Assembly: GCF_000521505.1 (NCBI RefSeq) | Contig: NZ_CP003915.1 | Span: 2,170,001-2,234,000, forward strand | Source of the DNA: Advenella mimigardefordensis DPN7 | GTDB taxonomy: Bacteria > Pseudomonadota > Gammaproteobacteria > Burkholderiales > Burkholderiaceae_B | Direction of reading: 5' to 3' | Length of the DNA: 64,000 nt | Shown: positions 57,823 through 64,000 of the stretch, in pieces | Layout: the number at the start of each line of letters is the position of its first letter | Numbering within the stretch: the stretch's first letter is position 1 | Notes under the pieces: generated by a model | Told to the model about the DNA's origin: nothing | The model's database searches: none | What the model saw: the letters and a program-made list of their open reading frames with translations, nothing else | Translations under genes and position numbers: made by a program

Positions 57823-58668
57823 TCAATAGGAGCCTGTCGACGGAGACTTAAGACCCAGTATCTGGATCACCGTTGTAGAAATTTCTTCAATGGATTTGGT
57901 CGTGGTCGATAGCCATTCTATGCTTTCTCGTCTCATCAGGCGTTCGGCTTCGCCGACCTCATATAAACACTGCTTGATCGACGCATATTGACTGTCAGGC
58001 CGACGTTCGTTTCGAACCTCGGACAGGCGATCCGGCTGAATGGACAGGCCGAACAGCTTGTTGCGATAGGGGAGCAGCGTCTTGGGCAGCGCGCCACGCT
58101 CAAAATCCTCGGGAATCAGAGGGAAATTGGCCGCCTTGATGGCATATTGCATGGCCAGGTAAAGACTGGTGGGGGTTTTTCCACAACGTGACACTCCCAC
58201 CAGAATAACGTCGGCCTCTTTCAGGCCGTGCACGAACTGGCCGTCATCATGGGCAAGGGTAAAATTGATCGCCTCAATACGGTTGCGGTATTGTTTGGAG
58301 CTGGCGCTCAGATGTGACAAACCGATGGTTGGGCGGGATTTGGTGTCCAGTGCTGTTTCAAGCTGGCTGACGCAGGCCCCGAAAATATCCAGAAAAATAC
58401 AATTGGACTGCTGTACGACAGCCAGGATTTCAGGTTTGACCAGGGTGCTGAACAGCAGCGGTGGCGTGTTTTCTTCCAGGGCAGTGGCGTTGATTTTTTC
58501 GGCGACCTTGGCTGCCTTTTCCTCGGACGTAATAAACGGTTCGCGTAATAGCGTGAAATCAAAATCCGCGCTAAATTGCGACAGTACCGAGTGACTGAAG
58601 GTTTCTGCCGTAATGCCCGTGCCGTCTGATACGATGAATACCGTCCGTTTTTTTTGTGATTCTGGCAT
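57823..58668 (-). CDS. ppsR: Phosphoenolpyruvate synthase regulatory protein (PSRP, DUF299)
   Basis: A 281-residue bifunctional kinase/pyrophosphorylase that inactivates PEP synthase by ADP-dependent Thr phosphorylation and reactivates it by phosphorolysis. The start RTVFIVSDGTGITAETFS and the P-loop GVSRCGKTPTSLYLA (Gly158 to about 172) are family-diagnostic. The frame is open to 58713, but MPESQKK at 58668 fits the family length. It is divergent from ppsA, its substrate, across a 144-bp gap with a long dyad. Confidence 0.95.
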   Translation of the reverse strand: MPESQKKRTVFIVSDGTGITAETFSHSVLSQFSADFDFTLLREPFITSEEKAAKVAEKINATALEENTPPLLFSTLVKPEILAVVQQSNCIFLDIFGACVSQLETALDTKSRPTIGLSHLSASSKQYRNRIEAINFTLAHDDGQFVHGLKEADVILVGVSRCGKTPTSLYLAMQYAIKAANFPLIPEDFERGALPKTLLPYRNKLFGLSIQPDRLSEVRNERRPDSQYASIKQCLYEVGEAERLMRRESIEWLSTTTKSIEEISTTVIQILGLKSPSTGSY

Positions 58669-58742
58669 GTTCCAATTTGATCCTGTGAGTGTAGAAAAAG
58701 ACGGTACAATCATGGTACTTTGTACCTGGCCGATAGTTTCAG

Positions 58743-58785
58743 GCTTATTTGATTAGAAAATTGCGCATTTTTTAATCAAATAAGC
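58743..58785. promoter_or_regulatory. 43-bp dyad between ppsR and ppsA
   Basis: GCTTATTTGATTA (58743-58755) and its exact complement TAATCAAATAAGC (58773-58785) form perfect 13-bp arms. The 17-bp centre has further partial symmetry around TGCGCA. It could be a shared operator or, in mRNA, a leader hairpin 27 bp ahead of the ppsA ATG. No U-run follows immediately. Confidence 0.7.
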
Positions 58786-58812
58786 TTTCATTTTAATCTA
58801 AGGGTGACTTAA

Positions 58813-61179
58813 ATGTCGTATGTTGTTCCATTCGAGAAACTCCGCATGTCGGATGTTGACTCAGTTGGCGGGAAAAATGCCTCGCTTGGCGAAATGATTA
58901 GTCAGCTGGCCAGCGCCGGGGTTCGTGTACCTGGCGGTTTCGCCACCACTGCCGATGCTTTCCGCGATTTTCTCAAATCCTCCGGGCTGGACAAGCGCAT
59001 CGCTGATCGTCTTAGCTCACTGAACCCGGAAGATGTTCGCGAACTGGCTCAGGCCGGTGCCGAAATCCGCAACTGGATTACAGAGGCGCCATTTTCTGAA
59101 GAATTCGAAAAGCAGATTCGTCAATCCTACGCCGAGCTGGATGCCGATGGCAAGGGTTCATTTGCCGTACGTTCATCAGCGACTGCTGAAGATTTGCCCG
59201 ATGCCTCGTTTGCCGGCCAGCAGGAAACCTTTCTGAACGTAGCGGGTATTGATGACGTGCTGGATAAAATCCGCCACGTTTTCGCCTCCCTGTATAACGA
59301 TCGTGCGATTTCCTACCGTGTTCACAAAGGCTATGCGCATGCAGACGTGGCCTTGTCTGCCGGTATCCAGCGCATGGTGCGTTCCGACAAGGGTAGCGCC
59401 GGTGTGATGTTTACGCTGGATACCGAGTCTGGCTTCAACGACGTTGTGTTCATCACTTCCTCCTACGGACTGGGTGAAACGGTTGTGCAGGGCGCCGTCA
59501 ATCCCGACGAATTCTATGTGTTCAAGACCACACTGGCTTCTGGGAAATACCCGATCGTGGGTCGCCGCATCGGCTCCAAACTGATCAAAATGGAATTCAA
59601 CGGGGAGCGCAAGCCCGGCGAAAATGCCGTCAGTACCGTCGAAGTACCCGTTTCCGAACGCAATCGTTACTCACTGACTGATGACGAAGTGATTGAGCTG
59701 GCACGCTATGCGGTCATTATCGAGAAACACTACCAGCGCCCTATGGATATCGAATGGGGTCGCGATGGTATCGATGGCAAACTGTATATTCTGCAGGCTC
59801 GCCCCGAAACAGTGAAATCCCAGCAAACCGGTAGTGACGTTCAGTTGCGCTACAAACTGAAAGCAACCGGCAAGGTGCTGATCACCGGTCGTGCCATTGG
59901 TCAGAAAATCGGCTCTGGCAAGGTCCGAGTGGTTTCAGACATCAATGACATGGATCAGGTCCAGGCTGGCGATGTGCTGGTCACTGACATGACAGACCCG
60001 AACTGGGAACCGGTCATGAAGCGCGCTTCGGCCATTGTCACCAATCGTGGCGGTCGTACCTGCCACGCGGCCATTATCGCCCGTGAACTGGGTATTCCTG
60101 CTGTTGTCGGTTGTGGTACAGCGACAGAAGACCTCAAAGAAGGTGCTGAAGTCACTGTTTCGTGCGCAGAAGGTGACGAAGGCCGGATTTACGACGGTTT
60201 CCTTGAAACCGAAGTGGAAGAAGTCCGTCGTGGCGATATGCCCGAGATTCCGGTCAAGATCATGATGAACGTGGGCAATCCACAACTGGCTTTTGACTTT
60301 TCCCAAATCCCTAACGGCGGGGTGGGTCTGGCGCGTCTGGAATTTATCATCAATAACAATATCAATGTGCATCCCAAAGCGGTGCTGGATTATCCGAACA
60401 TTGATGCCGAACTTAAAAAGGCAGTGGAATCAGCTGCACGTGGCTATGCCAGCCCGCGTGCCTTTTTCGTCGAAAAACTGGCTGAAGGTGTTGCAACGAT
60501 TGCCGCTGCATTCTATCCCAAACCCGTTATCGTTCGTCTGTCCGACTTTAAATCCAATGAGTACCGCAAGCTGGTAGGCGGCTCTCGCTACGAGCCCGAG
60601 GAAGAGAACCCGATGCTGGGCTTCCGTGGTGCTTCACGCTACATTGCCGACGATTTCGCAGAATGCTTCCGCATGGAATGTGAAGCACTGCGCTTTGTTC
60701 GCGATGACATGGGTCTGACCAACGTCGAAATCATGGTGCCATTCGTGCGCACGCTGAATCAGGCAGAAAAAGTCATCGGCCTGCTGGCAGACAACGGTCT
60801 GAAGCGCGGTGAAAACGGCCTGCGCGTCATCATGATGTGCGAAGTCCCATCCAACGCCATCCTGGCCGACCAGTTCCTGGAGTATTTCGATGGTTTCTCT
60901 ATCGGTTCGAACGACATGACTCAGCTTACACTGGGACTGGATCGTGATTCCGGTATGGAACTGCTGGCTGCCGATTTCGACGAGCGTGATGAAGCGGTGC
61001 AGTTCATGTTGCAGCGGGCGATCCAGGCATGCCTAAAAGCCAATAAATACGTTGGTATTTGCGGACAGGGCCCCAGCGATCATCCTGATCTGGCCGTATG
61101 GCTTAAAGAGCAGGGTATTCTGACCATGTCGCTGAACCCTGACACGGTTGTTGACACCTGGCAGAAACTGGCCAGTTAA
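58813..61179 (+). CDS. ppsA: Phosphoenolpyruvate synthase
   Basis: A 788-residue enzyme making PEP from pyruvate and ATP for gluconeogenesis. The N-terminal ATP-grasp domain has [11 protein letters not shown] and [19 protein letters not shown]. The phospho-carrier His418 is in [21 protein letters not shown]. The C-terminal PEP/pyruvate barrel contains [16 protein letters not shown] and [17 protein letters not shown], plus a catalytic Cys in [22 protein letters not shown] precedes the ATG. A terminator-like hairpin lies about 77 bp after the stop. Post-translationally controlled by PpsR. Confidence 0.97.
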   Translation: MSYVVPFEKLRMSDVDSVGGKNASLGEMISQLASAGVRVPGGFATTADAFRDFLKSSGLDKRIADRLSSLNPEDVRELAQAGAEIRNWITEAPFSEEFEKQIRQSYAELDADGKGSFAVRSSATAEDLPDASFAGQQETFLNVAGIDDVLDKIRHVFASLYNDRAISYRVHKGYAHADVALSAGIQRMVRSDKGSAGVMFTLDTESGFNDVVFITSSYGLGETVVQGAVNPDEFYVFKTTLASGKYPIVGRRIGSKLIKMEFNGERKPGENAVSTVEVPVSERNRYSLTDDEVIELARYAVIIEKHYQRPMDIEWGRDGIDGKLYILQARPETVKSQQTGSDVQLRYKLKATGKVLITGRAIGQKIGSGKVRVVSDINDMDQVQAGDVLVTDMTDPNWEPVMKRASAIVTNRGGRTCHAAIIARELGIPAVVGCGTATEDLKEGAEVTVSCAEGDEGRIYDGFLETEVEEVRRGDMPEIPVKIMMNVGNPQLAFDFSQIPNGGVGLARLEFIINNNINVHPKAVLDYPNIDAELKKAVESAARGYASPRAFFVEKLAEGVATIAAAFYPKPVIVRLSDFKSNEYRKLVGGSRYEPEEENPMLGFRGASRYIADDFAECFRMECEALRFVRDDMGLTNVEIMVPFVRTLNQAEKVIGLLADNGLKRGENGLRVIMMCEVPSNAILADQFLEYFDGFSIGSNDMTQLTLGLDRDSGMELLAADFDERDEAVQFMLQRAIQACLKANKYVGICGQGPSDHPDLAVWLKEQGILTMSLNPDTVVDTWQKLAS

Positions 61180-61255
61180 CCCGGCCATTGCCAATGCGCT
61201 GTCTCTGGGTAGCGCATAGCGGCCCAGAGCGGTCATTATTGCCACTACGGCATTA

Positions 61256-61305
61256 ACGGGCACCTTCTTTTCTGGTTGTAGATCAGAAAATGGGTGCCCG
61301 TTTCA
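61256..61305 (+). terminator. Terminator-like hairpin after ppsA
   Basis: ACGGGCACC pairs with GGTGCCCGT and the inner TTTTCTG with CAGAAAA, leaving a 9-base loop; TTTC follows. The short U-run makes it moderate. Confidence 0.6.
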
Positions 61306-61403
61306 TTGGGCCTGCCAATCCCGGACGGGAGCGGGCTTTTTTATCGAATGCGGCAGCGACTTACGGTACACTTAGGTTTTACCCAGTATTCAGGAAAATA
61401 CAC

Positions 61404-61733
61404 GTGAGCGAACTTATTATTGAAGATGTGACCGAAGGAAGTGGGCCAGAGGCTAAAAGCGGCCAACAGGTGTCGGTACATTACACCGGCTGGCTTAAAG
61501 ACAACGGACAGAAATTTGACTCCAGCAAGGATCGTGGTCAGCCATTTTCTTTCCCGCTGGGTGCCGGCCACGTCATCAAAGGCTGGGATCAGGGTGTGCA
61601 GGGCATGAAAGTAGGCGGTACCCGCAAGCTCACTATTCCGGCAGAGCTGGGGTATGGTACGCGCGGTGCAGGTGGCGTTATTCCACCTAATGCAACGCTG
61701 GTGTTTGAAGTGGAATTGCTCGGTATCAATTGA
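61404..61733 (+). CDS. FKBP-type peptidyl-prolyl cis-trans isomerase
   Basis: A 109-residue single-domain FKBP. It starts at GTG with AGGAAAA upstream; a longer in-frame ORF from 61290 lacks family support. Signatures are [46 protein letters not shown] and [26 protein letters not shown], covering the binding pocket. No signal peptide, so it is probably cytoplasmic. It catalyses proline isomerisation in folding proteins. Confidence 0.95.
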   Translation: MSELIIEDVTEGSGPEAKSGQQVSVHYTGWLKDNGQKFDSSKDRGQPFSFPLGAGHVIKGWDQGVQGMKVGGTRKLTIPAELGYGTRGAGGVIPPNATLVFEVELLGIN

Positions 61734-61822
61734 TAGTAGCCGGGAGTGCGGTAGTCAGCGCCCGACTGCCGTACTCCTGCATGCGGACCATTGTGGTGCG
61801 CATCTATTGCAGGAAAGCAATT

Positions 61823-62278
61823 ATGTGGATCTGGTTTGTTGTTGCGGCCATCGCACTTATTCTTGAGCTGCTCACCGGTACTTTTTTTCTGTTGCTGGTT
61901 GCTGTTGCCGCTGCCGGCGCGGGCGTAGTGACCTGGCTGGGTGGCGAGCTTGCGTGGCAACTGCTTGCTTTCAGTGTACTGGGCATTGCAGGATTTTTTA
62001 TTCTCAAATCCAGTGGCCTCATGAAACGTGGCTCGCGTCATGGCGCGAGTCGGAATACCGATCTCAATCTGGATATCGGCCAGATGGTACAGGTCACGGA
62101 TTGGTCTCCCATCAACACAGCCGAGGTCCATTACCGCGGCGCGAAATGGCAGGTACGGCTGGACCCCGCGGTGAATGGCAAGCCTGCTCCCGGTGGCTAT
62201 CGCATTGTCGATATTGACGGCATCGTGTTCATCGTCACACCGGTATCGGAACGACCCCTAACATCAAGCAGCTCGTAG
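61823..62278 (+). CDS. NfeD family membrane protein
   Basis: A 151-residue protein with two or three N-terminal membrane segments (about 5-70). A C-terminal NfeD OB-fold domain follows (about 85-143, IGQMVQVTDWSPINTAEVHYRGAKWQVRLD). AGGAAAG precedes the ATG at 61823. NfeD short forms pair with SPFH/stomatin proteins, and such a gene follows 15 bp downstream, so they form a unit for membrane quality control or microdomains. This is inferred from the family. Confidence 0.92.
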   Translation: MWIWFVVAAIALILELLTGTFFLLLVAVAAAGAGVVTWLGGELAWQLLAFSVLGIAGFFILKSSGLMKRGSRHGASRNTDLNLDIGQMVQVTDWSPINTAEVHYRGAKWQVRLDPAVNGKPAPGGYRIVDIDGIVFIVTPVSERPLTSSSS

Positions 62279-62293
62279 TTCAGGAGTCCTATT

Positions 62294-63226
62294 ATGATTA
62301 TGGATACTTCAATTATTTTTCTCGCCATACTGGTCGTGCTGGTACTGGTATTTCTGGTCAAGTCCATTGCCATCGTACCGCAACAGAATGCGTGGATTAT
62401 TGAAAGGCTGGGCCGGTATGACCGCACGCTGTCGCCGGGTGCCCGCTTTATCATTCCTTTTGTTGACCGGGTAGCCTATAAACACTCGCTAAAAGAAATC
62501 CCACTGGATGTCCCCAGCCAGATCTGCATTACCCGAGACAACACCCAGTTGCAGGTTGATGGTGTTATTTACTTCCAGGTTACCGATCCCATGCTTGCCT
62601 CCTATGGCTCGTCCAATTACATCTCGGCTATTACGCAACTGGCACAAACCACCTTGCGCTCGGTCATCGGTCGCATGGAACTGGACAAAACCTTTGAAGA
62701 ACGGGAAGCAATCAACAGCACCATCGTTTCTTCACTTGACGAAGCGGCAACCAACTGGGGTGTCAAGGTGTTGCGCTACGAAATCAAGGATTTGACGCCT
62801 CCTAATGAGATCCTGCGTGCCATGCAGGCCCAGATTACCGCAGAGCGTGAGAAACGCGCCCTGATTGCCGCCTCAGAAGGCCGCCGGCAGGAGCAGATCA
62901 ATATTGCCACCGGTGAGCGCGAAGCCGCCATCGCTCGTTCTGAAGGCGAGAAGCAGGCTCAGATCAATCAGGCTCAGGGTGAAGCGGCGGCAGTGGTGGC
63001 CATCGCCGAGGCCACCGCCCAGGCGATCGGACAGGTGGCACACGCAATCGAACAGCCCGGTGGAATGGCAGCGGTCAATCTGCGCGTAGCGGAAAATTAT
63101 GTTGATGCGTTTGCGAATGTGGCCAAAGAAGGCAATACCCTCATTTTGCCGGCCAATCTGTCCGATGTAGGAGGACTGATCGCGTCGGCCATGACCGTTG
63201 TCAAGGCGACCGGGCAGGGCAAGTAG
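62294..63226 (+). CDS. SPFH/stomatin-like protein (QmcA/paraslipin type)
   Basis: A 310-residue protein with one N-terminal membrane helix (about 5-25). The SPFH/PHB domain (25-185) opens AIVPQQNAWIIERLGRYDRTLSPGARFIIPF. A helical, Ala/Glu-rich coiled region (190-250; EGEKQAQINQAQGEAAAV) and a C-terminal tail follow. SPFH proteins form oligomeric rings at the membrane and often associate with proteases. It shares a transcript with the NfeD gene. Start ATG 62294 has AGGAG at 7 bp. Confidence 0.94.
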   Translation: MIMDTSIIFLAILVVLVLVFLVKSIAIVPQQNAWIIERLGRYDRTLSPGARFIIPFVDRVAYKHSLKEIPLDVPSQICITRDNTQLQVDGVIYFQVTDPMLASYGSSNYISAITQLAQTTLRSVIGRMELDKTFEEREAINSTIVSSLDEAATNWGVKVLRYEIKDLTPPNEILRAMQAQITAEREKRALIAASEGRRQEQINIATGEREAAIARSEGEKQAQINQAQGEAAAVVAIAEATAQAIGQVAHAIEQPGGMAAVNLRVAENYVDAFANVAKEGNTLILPANLSDVGGLIASAMTVVKATGQGK

Positions 63227-63278
63227 GGGCGTTTCGGCCTGATCCATTCCGGGCGCAGTTATTCCGAAAAGCACTGAT

Positions 63279-63323
63279 CGGGACGGCGCTACCCGGGGCG
63301 GAGCTACTCGGGGCAGCGCTGCT
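63279..63323 (+). repeat. 15-bp tandem repeat, three copies, between the SPFH gene and smpB
   Basis: Units CGGGACGGCGCTACC, CGGGGCGGAGCTACT and CGGGGCAGCGCTGCT lie directly head to tail, differing at a few positions. A weaker related sequence lies about 30 bp to the left. They sit in the 271-bp gap between convergent genes. Confidence 0.7.
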
Positions 63324-63497
63324 GGTGCAGAAGCGTTTCGGGAATGTTGTTCTGGGCTCCGCAAGCAGGACCACGGGTGTGATTCTGCTTGTCGCCAGAA
63401 ATTGGCTTTGGAAAAAGACTGGGTGCCTCAGGGCATTTTGTTCACGGTCAGGGCGTTATGCCAGTGATGTCGGTAATGCGGGTTTGATTGATTTGAA

Positions 63498-63959
63498 TCA
63501 GGAATCACGTCTGCGGGTATCGTGTTTCATAATCCGCTCTTTCTCGCGCTGCCAGTCTTTGTCACGGGCACTGTCCCGTTTATCGTGCAGCTTTTTACCT
63601 TTACCCAGGCCAAACTCAAGCTTGATTTTGCTATTGCGAAAGTGCAGATTCAGTGGCACCAGCGTATAGCCGCGGATTTCCACCTTACCAATGAGTTTAT
63701 TGATCTCGTTCTTGTGCAGCAGTAATTTGCGAGTACGGGTCGCGTTGGGGTGAATATGCGTTGAGGCAGTCGCCAGCGGGCTGACATGCATATTCAGCAA
63801 CTGTAATTCGCCGTCACGCACAATGACATAACTCTCGCCAAGTTGTACGCGGCCCGCCCGGATGGACTTCACTTCCCAGCCCTCCAGAACGATACCCGCT
63901 TCAAAGCGCTCTTCAATGAAATAATCGTGGGTTGCCTTGCGATTGTCGGTAATGCTCAT
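63498..63959 (-). CDS. smpB: SsrA-binding protein SmpB
   Basis: A 153-residue tmRNA partner for ribosome rescue. Signatures are [40 protein letters not shown] and [19 protein letters not shown]. The basic C-terminal tail [26 protein letters not shown], which fills the mRNA channel, is complete. No ssrA tmRNA gene was seen in the window. The region to the right (63960-64000) may hold a divergent promoter with AT-rich sequence. Confidence 0.97.
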   Translation of the reverse strand: MSITDNRKATHDYFIEERFEAGIVLEGWEVKSIRAGRVQLGESYVIVRDGELQLLNMHVSPLATASTHIHPNATRTRKLLLHKNEINKLIGKVEIRGYTLVPLNLHFRNSKIKLEFGLGKGKKLHDKRDSARDKDWQREKERIMKHDTRRRDS

Positions 63960-64000
63960 GTTTGATTTTATAAATGGATTTGACCCGTTAAAATAGGGAT

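Noticed and set aside
62873-63364. Minus-strand frame with five-residue repeats (AALPR, VAPPR, VAPSR) at its start
   Set aside because: The repeats come from the 15-bp DNA tandem array, and the rest lies antisense to the SPFH gene; no ribosome-binding site was seen.

Overview
The window looks like a chromosomal core segment of a betaproteobacterium in Burkholderiales, most likely family Alcaligenaceae. Advenella or another Bordetella relative is my guess from gene order and protein style; I could not run a search. Supporting signs are the recG-oxyR pair, a pyruvate dehydrogenase operon with lipoyl domains on both E2 and E3, folC-SPOR protein-cvpA-purF, and the long run rpsB-tsf-pyrH-frr-uppS-cdsA-dxr-rseP-bamA-skp-lpxD-fabZ-lpxA-lpxB-rnhB. 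I see no phage, insertion sequence, CRISPR array, tRNA or rRNA. Coding density is high and most genes are household genes.

Left part (1-16 kb): the 5' end of an iron-binding periplasmic protein gene (behind a probable Fur box) is cut by the window edge. Then come ridA, recG, oxyR and a branched-chain amino acid binding protein. The ugpBAEC glycerol-3-phosphate importer lies on the minus strand behind a good Pho box. proC with a queuosine-precursor-transporter-like gene follows, then livHMGF. The liv binding protein and its likely permease are split by ugp and proC.

Middle (15-36 kb): on the minus strand lie a GST, an SCO copper chaperone, oligopeptidase A, folD, and a FixJ-type regulator with its PAS sensor kinase. 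They are divergent from aceE-aceF-lpdA. After a terminator comes folC-dedD-like-cvpA-purF, then a MarR regulator overlapping a Bcr/CflA-type exporter. dsbB, marC, glnD and map are on the minus strand.

Right part (40-64 kb): rpsB-tsf, pyrH-frr, then isoprenoid and phospholipid precursor genes (uppS, cdsA, dxr) and envelope biogenesis genes (rseP, bamA, skp, lpxD, fabZ, lpxA, lpxB), ending in rnhB. A membrane fatty acid desaturase sits between rnhB and a TrmH-type RNA methyltransferase. The PEP synthase regulator ppsR is divergent from ppsA across a long DNA dyad. An FKBP isomerase, NfeD and SPFH proteins, and smpB finish the window.

I did not find a clearly undescribed multi-gene system. The most useful leads are non-coding: the 43-bp dyad between ppsR and ppsA, the terminator that ends at the trmH start codon and contains its only visible ribosome-binding sequence, tandem repeats ahead of rpsB and smpB, and a 12-codon ORF with a strong Shine-Dalgarno ahead of aceE. 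The two-component pair facing aceE is the best gene-level lead.
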